Counted from the stretch's first letter, positions 24,416 through 36,593 are shown. The stretch is DNA of 64,000 bases from Sycobia sp. Sy_11 (GCA_018907035.1 JACCIC010000206.1:62001-126000); one strand, 5' to 3'. Numbers and translations are program-made. The notes: generated by a model not told the origin, from the letters alone.

Positions 24416-25064
24416 ACTCTGTACTTTTTACTTTCTGTATAAACTTTACTAAGGTTTATGATCAAGAAATTTTTTATAATTAGATAAGTAATTGGAAACT
24501 TCCATTTACTCGTTAATTTTGTCCTTCCTTTTCTGTCGGCTATATGTGTCTGCGCTCTGCTTATATATATTTTATGAAATTAATCATAATTTTGCGCGAA
24601 GCGCTATTTCTTACGAGCAATTTATTTCTTAATAAGGATAATACTACTGTGTTATTCAATCAAGAGTGAATTGTAGCGCGACGCGCATCGTAATTTATTT
24701 AGTTTTAAGAGATTTTTTTTTTTTATTTTTATTTCCATCATTGTTTTATCTGCCAAAAACAAATGCAAATTCGACGAGTGCATTTTAATCTTTGTTTCGG
24801 AATCGATGAGAAACGAATTCCATTTTCTGCGCATTCCACGAGTAATATACATTCTTGGCAAGCTTGGCCGATGAATTCGTTAAAGGAAAAAAAGGAAAAA
24901 CGAAATACTAAGTAAGACTTTCTTTCGTATCTCGACTAAATTTTAAAATTTTACGTTTTCGTCCTTTGTATATTTAAGCAATTTTTCAGCGCGCGATGAA
25001 AGTCGAACATTATATATCGGCATCTCGGTCTCAATTTTATTTCAACTTTATTCAAATTCTCCAG

Positions 25065-25067
25065 ATA

Positions 25068-25120
<53 letters not shown>
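25065..25120. repeat. (TA)n microsatellite
   Basis: About 56 bp TA with one TG interruption near the 5' end. Confidence 0.97.
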
Positions 25121-25124
<4 letters not shown>

Positions 25125-25454
25125 AAAATCGATTCCTTTTCCGCTCGCCATTATATACATCCAAGCAAAAGTACACGTTCTAAATTATATCGATTCCACA
25201 TCGGGAGCCGCATACGACGCGCTCTGCATCGTGAAAACCTCGCATGCATGGCATCTGTCTTGAGGCTAATTAAAACGAGGCAGAGAAAGACAGAAGGGAC
25301 CGGAGGGTGGGATGGGGGTGGGGGGTGGGTTTAAGGACAGGACGTCTCCTACCGGCGGCCTACACGCAATCGGTTACCGAAGCACGTGTACAGTAAACAA
25401 TCGCGTGCAGCCGGGAGAGACAGAGGCATCGCGTACCGAAACCGTATGCGTTGT

Positions 25455-25476
25455 CTCTCTCTCTCTCTCTCTCTCT
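25455..25476. repeat. Short (CT)n tract
   Basis: About 21 bp of CT. Confidence 0.9.
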
Positions 25477-25809
25477 ACAATTTACTTCGGTCGTCCCGTT
25501 CGGCGGCTTTCGCCGTTATACGTCCGCGGTGCGCGTACGCGCGAATGAACGCGCGTTTATTTTTCCGAGGATACGCGGCGTGGCTATCGATCGAATATGC
25601 GAAAATAATGATGAATAAATTAGTCCGAGGACGAAATATATAAAAACAATCGCGACGATTGAGAGTGAAACGTAAGCGTGCGCAAATATTTTTATAAGTG
25701 TCCCGGTTTGACGCTTTTTATCTAACGCTTCCAGGTACCGTATTAGACAAAAATCGTTAACTTTCGTCTGAGGAACACGATCCCTTCTCGTTCGTTCGGA
25801 ATTATTTAT

Positions 25810-25832
25810 TAAAAAAAAAAAAAAAAAAAAAA
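25810..25832. repeat. Poly-A tract
   Basis: About 23 A, with two further shorter A runs at 25875-25897. Confidence 0.95.
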
Positions 25833-26189
25833 GGAAAACCCAATATAACATCGTCGATTGCGTAATACGTAGAGAAAAAAAAAAACAAAAAAAAAATTTA
25901 ATTAAATTACATTACTTACACACGTCCTTCGTATTTCCGAGTTACGCCAACATTATATAAACGATAACGAATAATACAGCCGACGGCCGATGTGAGAACG
26001 CAGCAGCGACGTTATTACGAGCGAGCAACGCCGTCGTGTACGACACTCGGTCTGCGGGAGGCGACCTAACCTAATCTCGATCATTATCGCAGTTTTCGAG
26101 CGTACGACAATTAGCTTAATAATCTCGACTGGTAACGATGATGCGTATTAATTGCTGGGAATGGTGTTTTATTAAAACAAAAAAAAAAA

Positions 26190-26210
26190 ACAATAAATAA
26201 ATAAATAAAT
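26190..26210. repeat. (AAAT)n tetranucleotide repeat
   Basis: About five AAAT units after a poly-A run. Confidence 0.88.
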
Positions 26211-27859
26211 GAAACAGAAACAAGAAAAAACAGAAAATTTTCTGGAAGTTTTTAGATAAAGAGTAAATCGTTGAAATATTCGGTTGATTTGTAGAATTTT
26301 ATTTTCGTTAGCGAAGCAGAATCGTGCTCCGTTGAAATTCAAGAGTAGAAATTTTTTACAATACGTGTATCGCTTTACTCGACTTTCACCCCTCCCCTCC
26401 CCATCCATTATAAAATTAAAAGATTACTCGATAATAATTAATCTTATCAATCGCATATAACTAATACGCATTTACGAAAACAAACGATCTTTATTTTTAC
26501 ATTATAAATTTGTTTAAGTGTTAGCCAACCTCTTGCGAATATCAGCAAACGTAGCGTAATTATGAAACAAGATGCAATATTAATAGCGTATTACGATATT
26601 TTCATAACTATTCCGAATAAATACCAATTGATTAAATATACTTAATTTATATTTGCTTTGAAGTAACTAACTTCTGTTAAGATTAAACCGTGTCACTTCT
26701 TGGAACTGTTTGTTTCCGCATACAATTTACAATGCTAATGGACAACTAACATTTCATATCGCGCAAGATAAATATTGGATACGCTCGATCGAGCATGTGT
26801 TTCATTCCATTTTATATAATGACGAATTATTTAATAATTAATTTTGAACGGATTCATTTTTAATATATACAGAAAAAATAAAGCGGGCAAACGACGATTA
26901 TTCAGCGCAAAGAAAGTCTTCGCTTTTTTTTTTCTTCTTCGCATTATATTTGATTATGATAGGGAATAATTGACGACAGCTCTAGAGATTAGTGAGGAAT
27001 AAAAATATATTTTAATGTTTGATTATGATAAATAAAAATTAGCAATTAAATATGGAGTTGGAGGAGAAAAAAAAATCCGATTCCCCGGATTGATATTGAG
27101 TAATACATTATTGACATACAAAATACAGAAATTAATAATGGCTCTGCGCGTTTAATTATTTATAAGTAAATTGTTTGTATTATTTTATGAAAAAAAGTCT
27201 GATTGGAAAAATATTCATATATTTTAATGTAATTCTATTTATCGTCGGAATAATGAAATAATGCCTCAATCATAAAATCTATGGATGTATAAGTAATTAG
27301 TAAAAATAAGTAAAAATTAAAATATCAGAAAAATTTAAATAAATCGTATAAAACGCAGATATTCGTTAAAAAAATACATGAATTGTTACATGCAATAATG
27401 CAAATATATGCATTATCGTAAGGCAATCTAACTGATTTCTAATTAATCAAAGAAACAATTATTAACATTAAATTAAAAAAATTTTATTTAATATTCGCTA
27501 TTTACGTCACATTATGCCATCTGTCAATTTATTCACGAACTCTTTTCTACAAACGCTTTTTTTCCATTCAATAAAATTATAATAACTTTATATTTTTTTA
27601 TCATTCGACAAAGTTTTCATTCACTATAGATGGATGAAAACTCGAAAATTGTTAATAACTAAAATTCCTTTGATCAAATGCGATCAGTAAAAGAAGTCGA
27701 GATGCTCCAACGGCAATGCGTTTTTTATTTCCAAAACATGCTTATACTATTAATTTCAGCAACGTGTAAAAATAATAAAAAAAAATTCTATTTCATCATG
27801 CGAAGAATATGGAACATGTACAGATAAGAATATTAGCATAAACAGTGCACAAACTCCTG

Positions 27860-29000
27860 TCGAGCGACTGACTCATCCCTTCACGCGAGTCCCAGCAGCC
27901 TCGAGCAACAACGAAGCTCAGTCGCCCAAGACGACGGGGCGAACTCGCGAGGATCTGGAAATCATTCGAACCAGTGCGGTCGCGGTCAAAACTCGGAAAG
28001 AGATCAATGTCGCCCCCCCGCCCCTCCAGAACCCCCTTGCCGAGTCAGGGACAGGGGGATCGCGCGAGCACGCGGCAACAAAACGTGCGTCGACCGCAAT
28101 TATGCCGCAATTAACTCGGGGCCGGCGGCTGGGAAGGGGGCGCGGGGAGGCCGGACGAAGCGCACAGGTGGTTGCGGGGATTTTTGTATTTAGCGGTTGG
28201 CACAGCGGGGCGCCGCGCGACGCGACGCCGCGCGTTTACGCGTTTACACGCGGCGCGCGCGCGCGCGCGCGAACGCGGCTGCATTATGCATGTTTGCGGT
28301 GACGGAAGAGAATTTAAACTAACCCGCCTCCCTCGGCCCCTCCCTCGCCCCCCCTCCCCCCGCCGCCGGACCGTCGAGCGACACCGACACCACCGGCCCC
28401 CCTCCCCCGGCCACTATCGCTCTATCTTTGTCCGTCGCGCAAGCGTGCCGCAGCCGGTGTCGGCTCGCCTTTTTCGCTGTCCCTCCGCTTCGCTCCCTAT
28501 CCTCCTCTCTCTCTCTCTCTCCCCTATCTCCACGCTCGCGGCGTGCGCACTACATGCCCTCACCCTCCCGCGGGTGCGCGCGCGCGCTCGCGCGCCTCGT
28601 GTCGCTTCCTGACGCCCGCGGCCTGTCCCCGCGAGCGATAAACGCGCGCTCTTTATCCTTTACACCTCTGTTATTTCGGGCGCGAGGCCGAGCGGCCCGA
28701 CTTTCGACGCGCGTTGGCGGAGCCCGGGGTTGGGGGCGATTTTCCACCTCGTTCTCTCCCGGCGCTCGTGTACAGCGGTAAGGGCGGTGGTGGGGGGGTG
28801 GGCGCTTCGGTCATTTTAAACCAGGACCGCGCGCGGTAGCCGTCTATGTTTGACCAAGATCGGCGCCCCGTTCCGGAGCCCCCTGGGCGTTCGCGCGTTT
28901 TCTTTCGCGCGCGTGCACGCGAGACGGGGAGGGCAATTGGGCGTCCAGTGCGAGAGCGTGATTTTGGACGAAGCTTGTCGAGCAATGAGTAGCCGATGTA
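27860..29000. other. CpG-rich block with few microsatellites
   Basis: Among the most CG-dense parts of the window, with long open frames on both strands that lack recognised domains. A CpG-island-like regulatory element or first exon cannot be excluded. Confidence 0.45.
28252..28271. repeat. Alternating (CG)n run
   Basis: GGCGCGCGCGCGCGCGCGCG-type sequence of about 20 bp. It is a candidate Z-DNA-forming site in a CpG-rich block. Confidence 0.9.
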
Positions 29001-29508
29001 CAACGGTGCGTACGCGATCATGCGAGTTTTACTGTATAGATATCACAAGAGAGGCGATCGAGATTAAAATGAATATACTCGGATGCCTGTGATAGTTTGT
29101 TCGAAATTCTTGGATTCTTCTGGAACCGTAAATGAAACTTTGTAATCATTTTCTAATCTGATTCTTATTCTTAACGTTTATCGATTGAGACGTTGAAAAT
29201 TTTTTTTTCGGAATGTTTTTCGTTAACGAACTTCGAAATTGTACATAGAACTACACAATTACGACCTTTTTTTTTTAAGATATCCTAACCTAAAAAATTG
29301 AGTTAATAAAAATCGTCATTCTAACCTACAAATCGCACCTTCATCGCTTGATTCCGGTTCTCATGAGGATAAATATAGTCCTTACCTAGTACGAAAAGGT
29401 TTTTTTACGAACCTCGATACAACCCTCGGCTTTACCTCGGGCCGCAAACCTCTCGTTTCGTAAATAAAGCCTTCCCATACTCGGTAAAAATGTACTATTA
29501 TAGGCGTT

Positions 29509-29950
29509 ACTATAATATATTAGCTAAAATAATGACAGTCAGACAACACTTAACACTCAGACAACATTGAACAATACTTATCATTCCTTGTTAATATAAA
29601 TTTTGTATTACCATTTAAGTTAAAAAAGTGGGGGTCCTATAAAAGTTATACCAATAAATTTGTAATGGAGATGGGTATATCAAGCAGCATATGGGGTTTT
29701 TCATTTTAGTTCAGTTCCTCAGGATGAACCGGAGATGTTCGAACCGTCGGACACCAAAGGTGAATCTAAATTTAAGATGCTGGGGGCAGGCAAGTGGTCC
29801 TCTTACTAACATAGAATATTATTTTTATTATTTTATTTTTAATTTTTAACATAATCCATTGTAGTAATAAGTTTTATTTCAGATTCTACAGGGGTGAATA
29901 TAAACAAGGACAGTCCGACTGTTATTATTTTAGCTAATATATTATACTAC
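29509..29950. repeat. Inverted-repeat pair, arms about 36 bp, spacing about 370 bp
   Basis: The left arm (29509-29544) contains TATAATATATTAGCTAAAAT followed by AATGACAGTC. The right arm (29913-29948) contains the reverse complement with only about three mismatches. The pair encloses dispersed-repeat copy 1, whose last block is the right arm. It may be the terminal repeats of a short element, or two opposed copies of one repeat end. Confidence 0.65.
29695..29950 (+). mobile_element. Dispersed repeat family, copy 1
   Basis: It shares an ordered series of blocks with 57339-57620. These are GGGGTTTTTCATTTTAGTTCAG, then the core CCGGAGATGTTCGAA plus CGTCGGAC, then AAAGGTGAATCTAAATTTAAG, CATAGAATAT, an A/T-rich stretch, TTTCAGATTCT and an ATATTATA end. 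Sequences of the form GGATGAACC...GTTCGAAACGTC are known at the ends of Penelope-like and some other retroelements, so that is a possible origin. No reverse transcriptase is present to test it. Confidence 0.6.
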
Positions 29951-31385
29951 AAAGACTGTAAGACCGATAAAAATATTAATTTAAATGAGAACAGTCGACA
30001 TAAGTACAATTTTTAATTTTAAAAAATTAAGGTAAACAGTATTTTCGGAATTTTTAAGGTTACGAAGCACTGTCCTTGTCTTTTATTTCCATTAAGTATC
30101 TTTCTACTTCGAAATGTTGGGCAGTTTTCTAAAAATATCTTTTTTTTAACTAAAGATCGGATCCTTCACTTTTCATTTATCTACGCTTCAATATTTGTAA
30201 ATTCATTAAAGGATCGCGATGACTTCAAATTCGCATTTAGATTTGTTGATCAGATCGACCAAAAAATGTTGTGGGTTTCATGTTTATCAAGTTGGGGTTA
30301 CAGTTAAAGTCGATATTTTCTAGCTTTATAGGATTTGGAATTTTGGATTTGTGGATTTCTGTGGTTCAGAAGAATTGTGGATGCTGTATTGAATCGTTAA
30401 CATTGGAAGCATCAAAATGCGATACCTTAGCCAAGAAAAGAGATACTACCATATATCAAAAACCTTACGTTATCAAGTTATTCTTTCACCAGGTTTGGAT
30501 TAAACGCGATATAAAACCTTCGGAAAAGTACACGGAAAAGTACACGGAAAAGTACACTTTTATTCTGTCGTCTCGTCTTCTCCAGTTGTAAGCATAATTA
30601 GTTTTTTAGACAATTTTCTTATTAATATTCCCCCTTAACGGATTCTGAACTTACCCGAAGTTTAGCACAATATCACCGTGTCTGACTTACCTAGTTATTT
30701 AAAATGCTAGATTTAAGTAAAATTAATTTCTTAAAAGCTATAAGTGAACAACAATTATTATTAAGCAGCTATTAAGAAGAAGAAGAAAGAGTACCACGCG
30801 TACAAGGCAATACATACTTTTGACGATTGCAAGAAGATTTTTGCCTCCAGTGACAGATACTATTCATATATGCAGAGTTCTGTGCATGTTTAATGTTACT
30901 TCATGATAAGGTACTTTCTAGTCGCGATAGTAAACGGAAATATTTAACGAAAGGGAAAAGTTTTGCTGAATTCAAATGCATTTGAATGTGATTTAAATAA
31001 TGCAAACTATTGAAAGGAGCATTAAAATTTTTTATTACTAAAGTAAAGCAAGAATTGTTTATTAAAATTTTAACGGAAGGGCAAGTGGGCGATGAAATTT
31101 TATTTATAAAAATAGCATTGTTTCTAGTTTTTCAAAGTGATTTAAAGTTTGCGAATGCGTTCCTTGCAATGAAACGTTCGAGAAATATTTGGTAATGCAT
31201 ATTTGAGCTGCAACTTTGAATATAATCTACTACGTTAAGTTATGTATCCGATATTAGGGGGCCGGCTAAGTATTGAAAAGCCCAATAAGAGTAATCATTT
31301 GAAATTACTCGATCAGCTTGAAACAACATCAGACAATACGGAAATTATGGAACAGTTTTGTTAAAATTGACGCCTAGCCTCAGTC
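29951..31385. other. AT-rich stretch without recognised genes
   Basis: Contains the 106-codon frame with the 12-bp repeat (30271-30591). No domain was recognised. Confidence 0.55.
30521..30556. repeat. 12-bp tandem repeat, three perfect units
   Basis: CGGAAAAGTACA is repeated three times without a mismatch. It keeps frame in a 106-residue + strand open frame (30271-30591), where it would encode a repeated Thr-Glu-Lys-Tyr unit. That frame has no recognised domain. Confidence 0.95.
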
Positions 31386-31438
31386 ATTGTTCTGCTCACA
31401 TGAGTATTTGGTATCGGCCACGATACCAATGAGAACAG
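31386..31438. repeat. Bulged hairpin
   Basis: TTGGTATCG and CGATACCAA form a perfect 9-bp stem around a GCCA loop (31408-31429). Outer TGTTCT and CTCA are complementary to TGAGAACA downstream, extending the stem across an 8-base bulge. Confidence 0.7.
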
Positions 31439-31940
31439 GTTTAGGCTGTTCCTAACGTTTCGTAATTTCAACGACAAGAGTTCGACGGTCGTCCGCGAAA
31501 ATACACAGAACGCGACATTATAAACGTTCTACGACGCAGCTGCGAAAAACAGGACTTTCTTTATCGGGAAAATACATGTACACATGTAAGTCGACCGTGT
31601 ATTATATCCAGGCATAAATAAAAAACAAAAATCGAACGGGAAGAAATCTCGTCCGAACGTCCGAACGGTCGAGAGCGCCGCACCGCGGTCTCCTCACCTG
31701 CTCCCCCCCCCCCGCCGCCGCCTCCGCAATTCGAATACGCCACAGGCCGTAAAGTTACTACCGCATTAAGGCGCTTATGTTTCCGACAAATTAGCATAAA
31801 ACGTACACGGTCCGCGCATACGGGCAGACGCAGACACGCGCGCACAGCAAGAAGAACAACAACGACGCACGGATTGCGAAACGCGCGCCGCATTGTTTAG
31901 AGATACGTTGTGTGTTCGCGAATCGAGCGCGGTGTGCGTA

Positions 31941-31942
<2 letters not shown>

Positions 31943-31989
<47 letters not shown>
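31943..31989. repeat. (TA)n microsatellite
   Basis: Pure TA, 47 bp; first of a pair with the tract at 32125. Confidence 0.97.
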
Positions 31990-31991
<2 letters not shown>

Positions 31992-32121
31992 TTCGGGAAA
32001 CGAGCCGAAAAATATTGAAAAGTATAAAGCAATATATAAAGCCCCGAAGGCAAAGAAGCACGCAGCAACAAAAAAAATCGTTAATATTTCACGCTGTTAT
32101 TTTACGGGCGCAATGTGTTGT

Positions 32122-32124
<3 letters not shown>

Positions 32125-32173
<49 letters not shown>

Positions 32174-32195
32174 GTGCATATATATGTATATAAAT
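32125..32195. repeat. (TA)n microsatellite with degenerate tail
   Basis: TA to 32170, then imperfect CATATATATGTATATAAATG to about 32195. Confidence 0.95.
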
Positions 32196-32728
32196 GTATA
32201 TGCAAGGAGGGGGGGGAGCGAGAGCGGGGGCTTGGTTTGTTGGCATTTATCGCGAGTATGCGCCGAATCCAAATGTACAATGCCGACAAATCATTTCGAA
32301 TATTTCATAATGGGCGCGAAATATCATTAGCTCGGATAGCGAGTCGAGCGCGTCGGTGACAATGCACGTGCATCCTCTCCCGCATATATACGCGCGCGCG
32401 CGCACACACACACACGCATACACACGCACACACACGTTCATCTACGTTTACTGCATTTCTCCCGTGCTACGCATTATACAGATATAATATATACAGTCGC
32501 TCCTATATGTACATATCGCTGCGCTACAATATATAAGGGGGTCGCGCGCGCTCGCGCGGCAGATCGAGCCAGAGCTGGGAATATTATAGGGCCATGAGAG
32601 AGCAAAGGGGGGGGGCCGGAGAAGGATCGCGAGGACGAGGGAAAGGAAGAAAAAGAACGAAGGAACGAGGAGGGGGGCCGGCATGCCGGGGGCAAAAAGT
32701 ATAGCGCGAAAAACGGTTAAGGCGGCAT

Positions 32729-32753
32729 GAGAGAGAGAGAGAGAGAGAGAGAG
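32729..32753. repeat. (GA)n tract
   Basis: About 25 bp of GA in a purine-rich zone (32590-32770). Confidence 0.93.
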
Positions 32754-32960
32754 GGAGAAAGAGACAGATTCGGTATACGTAGGAGAGGCCGTGGGTGGGT
32801 GCGGGTCGCGGAATATGTAGCGACTGTAATCGAATTATGAAAAAGAGACGTATACGGATGGCAGCGGGGGAGGAGGGGGCGAGACTCGGAGGCAGAGGGG
32901 AAAAGGATTTGCAAAGAGCGAGCGAGACAAAATGAGCGAGAGCGCGCGTCCACGAGGCGG

Positions 32961-33032
32961 GTATATATATATATATTCGAACGAGCGCGTCGAGCGGGCG
33001 CTCCCTCGCTCGCACACGTGCGCACGTGCGCT

Positions 33033-33069
<37 letters not shown>
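32961..33069. repeat. Two (TA)n tracts flanking a GC-rich spacer
   Basis: TA at 32961-32976 and at 33036-33069. The spacer holds CACACGTGCGCACGTGCG, an alternating purine-pyrimidine run. Confidence 0.93.
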
Positions 33070-33071
<2 letters not shown>

Positions 33072-33204
33072 GCATTCATCGCATCCTGACGCCGGCGCTA
33101 AATTACGTTTCCCATAACGCATTTAGCCCCGCGAATCACATTGCGAGCGATCCGTATAAATCGAATAAAATGTACCAATAATTTCGGATTCTCCGGCGAT
33201 TCGA

Positions 33205-33206
<2 letters not shown>

Positions 33207-33257
<51 letters not shown>
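33207..33257. repeat. (CT)n microsatellite
   Basis: Pure CT, about 50 bp, 450 bp downstream of an opposed GA tract (32729). Confidence 0.97.
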
Positions 33258-33261
<4 letters not shown>

Positions 33262-34240
33262 ACTCTCGCGAGAACGGGAGGGCGAGAGGGGCAAAAAAAG
33301 AAAAAAAGAAAACAATAGGGAAACAAACGGAACGCGACCCGGTAGCCCATGCCATCGCCGCCGCGCCGCTGCACTTCGCCATACGCATTTTCGCATATTG
33401 CGGCGTACGCGTCATTACAGAATTTTTACATTAACGCGTGCGCTCATTTTTTTTTCGCCCCCGCCACTCCTTCTCACCCCTTCCCCGCGCCGGCTCGCTG
33501 TCTCTACGTGTGTGTCTTTGTTTCCACGCTCGTTTTTTTTCTCTTTTTTTTTTCAAATATACACACACAGGGCCGGCGCACGAATAAAAATGTACTCGTT
33601 GGAGTAAAAAACACTTTTTTCGCCGAACATTATCCGCGAACATTCCAAAAGAATATTAAAAGCACAAACAAAAAGATAATTGAAACTGAGCCCTCGTAAA
33701 TTTTTAAAAGAACGTTAAGTGATTTTCTCATATTTTCGTGGGGCGGGGAGGGGAGGGGGCGAGTGAGCGGGTGGGGAGCGGGGGTTGGGAGAAAAAAAAA
33801 ACACGGGGAATAAAATATGCAATATAGCCTTTCTCGTAGAAGAGAATCAACGGGAGCTCGGGAATAAAAGTTGCGGGGGCCGCCGCGCGCAATTTTAAAC
33901 TTTGTTTCAAAATCATTAGGTCGGAAAGGGAGGGAACTATATAGTTTTTAATTTCTTTTTGCCTCTCGAGTCGCCCCCGCCTCCCCCCCCCCTGCCACGG
34001 CCCCCTCGCCGACGTCTGGGATCGCGAGCGCGCAAAAGAGCGCGGGGCAGCGGGTAAATTCAATTCATAAAAAGTAATTCGCCGCTTTCGGATTTTTGCA
34101 CAGGAACGGAGGTGGAATCCAATCAGATTTCGGCGCGGGAGTCGCGGGAGCTCTGGGCGTTGGCTTGCGCATAAGCTCGAAAGAGGTGCGTCCGGACTAA
34201 TTGAAGGTCTGCTCGTTACCTCGCCCGCTCTGCCCATCGT

Positions 34241-34872
34241 TTATCGGGAAGATCGAATTTGAATTTTATTATACTTTCATTTAGAGGAGGAATTTCGCTC
34301 AAGAATGCCATTTAATCGGCAATGGAATAATTTGCGCGCGCGCGCGCTCGCGAGCGCCTATATCGTTCGTTACGAAGCAAGCCAAGACCTTCAAGATCAT
34401 TTGCACGTTTTCATATAGCCGTACGCACAATTGCGTTCGTGCAATTTACAGCGATGAAAGGAAATTATTTTTTGTTTTTTTTTTTTTTACCAAACATTAC
34501 TTCAACTTTATGTATACTTAAACAGCGTTAACTACTTTATGGGCAGCTATTTAGGGATACTGCAAGAGTTAATTATATAGATTCTGTTTTTTTTTTTTTT
34601 TTTTTTTTTTTAGAACGTATTATAACATCTAGTTTTGAACGCATAAGTTTTGTATTTATTATTACTTTCTGTAATTGTCTCGTTGGATGCAGAACAATGT
34701 AAATTCAAGCGAGGCTTGAAAATTTATACGTCGATTGTAATTTCAACAAAGAAAATAGGAAGAAAATGCTAACCATTGTTCTTTGCACTTAATGCGATTA
34801 TCCGGTTATTATCGATTCAAGTCTTCCGACTTTAGCAACGATTATTCCAATAACTAATAAACATCTTTCAAA

Positions 34873-34873
<1 letters not shown>
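34241..34873. other. AT-rich stretch without recognised genes
   Basis: Contains a GCGCGC run at 34335-34350 and two T runs. Confidence 0.6.
34588..34611. repeat. Poly-T tract
   Basis: About 24 T, the longest T run in the window. Confidence 0.95.

Positions 34874-34913
<40 letters not shown>
34874..34913. repeat. (TA)n microsatellite
   Basis: About 39 bp TA, about 180 bp upstream of a second tract at 35093. Confidence 0.97.
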
Positions 34914-34915
<2 letters not shown>

Positions 34916-35092
34916 GGTTGCAGACGCCCGATTGGCATTCGCCGCAGCTCGAGCGCACAGGTAAGCAAAATGCTCGAAGCATCGCGTATATCAAATCTTC
35001 ATTACTTCCCAATCAGCCGCCCATGTAAATCGTCCGCGATCCGCGCACTCCAAGCTGAATTTGATCAGAAGTGAATTCGATGTAGCAGTGTG

Positions 35093-35150
<58 letters not shown>
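35093..35150. repeat. (TA)n microsatellite
   Basis: About 58 bp with one TG interruption at about 35105. Confidence 0.97.
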
Positions 35151-35153
<3 letters not shown>

Positions 35154-35603
35154 GAATCATCGGTCCGTAACGTAAAGCGTCAATAATTCGCATTACCCGT
35201 TACATATTCTTATTCTCCCTCGGCCTTTACATTAAGGGCCACGAAAGCCAGCGAGAGAGCTTCGCGACTTACGTCACTGAAGGGAGTAGGGGCGTTGCTT
35301 CAAATTTCAACGAGGACCGATACTCGTCGCCGCGTTAGGCTCAGGTTAGCCCCCCCCCCCGAGCTCTTTCTCCACGGTCGTCCCCTACCTCTCCATCTTC
35401 CGATATAACCACGTCACGGTATTGGCGCCGATCCTCGCGCACAGTGCGTGCACTCCACAGTGGAGCCCCGTGGTGCCGAGCTGGAACTGTAGTCTCTCTC
35501 GCTCCCTCCTCTCTCTCTCTCTTACTTACTCAAACAAGCGCACATTTCATTTGGTTGCGCTGCAGCAGCTCTACCTCCCACCCCGCGCTCGTGGCTGTAC
35601 CTA

Positions 35604-35606
<3 letters not shown>

Positions 35607-35652
<46 letters not shown>

Positions 35653-35689
35653 GTATATATATATACACGTGTGTGTATGTATATATACA
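35607..35689. repeat. Compound (TA)n / (TG)n microsatellite
   Basis: TA to 35648, a TTTATG break, TA again, then ACACGTGTGTGTATGTATATATACATG. The TACACGTGTG part is an inverted dinucleotide switch. Confidence 0.93.
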
Positions 35690-35771
35690 TGTGCAAGTCG
35701 GCACTCAGCTTGCGCGCACCCGCGCCGTATAGTTTCCTAGACGCAAATACGAGCTCTCTCGTATACATTGA

Positions 35772-35849
35772 TAGAGAGAGAGAGAGAGAGAAAGAGAGTG
35801 TGAGGGAGGGAGAGCGAGTAGGGGGTGAGTGCGGCAGAGAGGGAAGAAG

Positions 35850-35889
<40 letters not shown>
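35772..35889. repeat. Purine-rich zone with two (GA)n tracts
   Basis: GA at 35772-35790 and 35853-35889 with a GA-rich, nearly all-purine spacer. Confidence 0.93.
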
Positions 35890-35891
<2 letters not shown>

Positions 35892-36016
35892 CGAGCGAGA
35901 GTCGGCCTCCGGGCTAGAGATATCGTTAGCATGCCTTGCTAATCACGGACTCGATAATAATACCGTGATTGATAGGACGAACCTCGAGCTCCGCAGCTGC
36001 CCTCTCGTTCTCTTCC

Positions 36017-36066
36017 CACCCTACCTCTCCCTCTCCCTCTCCCTCTCACTCTGTCTCTCTTTCCCT
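36017..36066. repeat. (CTCCCT)n-like pyrimidine tract
   Basis: Four near-identical CTCTCC/CTCCCT hexamers followed by CT-rich sequence; pyrimidine strand is the + strand. Confidence 0.85.
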
Positions 36067-36526
36067 CTCCCCGCGTCGCTCCATGCCTCTTGCCACCCTG
36101 CCCCGCTCCCTCGGCCGCCCACGACCCCCCCCCCCCACACCCCCGGCCACTCGGCCCTCGAGCCCTCGGAACGGGTATAACGCGTCCGTCCACCCCTCGA
36201 GAGTCACTTCGGACATAGCCCCCGCGCCCCCGCGCGCGTTCCCATTCTATATCTTCCGCCGCGCGCTCCATTCTCCTCGCCGCTGTACGCGCATACGCGA
36301 TGCTAGCCGGCTCGCTTGCTCTCCTTCCGTTTCTTCGCTCCTCTTTTTTTCCCTCCTTCTTTTTACTCTTTTATTTGCGTTTTACCCTAATCCAACCCTT
36401 TAGCTCTTTTTTCCCCGTGCACTTCTTCTCTATTTCCACTTTAGCTTGGATCCCATCAACAAATATCAATAGAGATCGGCCTGTATCTCGCGCTGCTGAC
36501 GCGTTGTACGCTTAATTTGCGAGCGC

Positions 36527-36529
<3 letters not shown>

Positions 36530-36589
<60 letters not shown>
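36530..36589. repeat. (TA)n microsatellite
   Basis: About 59 bp of uninterrupted TA, one of the longest perfect tracts in the window. Confidence 0.97.

Positions 36590-36593
<4 letters not shown>

Larger units (their letters stand above)
24420..27859. other. AT-rich stretch without recognised genes
   Basis: One TA tract, several A runs, and a slightly GC-richer part at 25160-25600. The 25970-26100 portion is moderately CpG-rich. No gene. Confidence 0.6.
31480..34240. other. Mixed GC-rich block with many microsatellites
   Basis: Four TA tracts, one GA and one CT tract. All longer frames pass through them. Confidence 0.55.

Noticed and set aside
35422..36180. 252-codon + strand open frame
   Set aside because: It is composed of translated TA, GA and CT tracts joined by GC-rich sequence with no domain.
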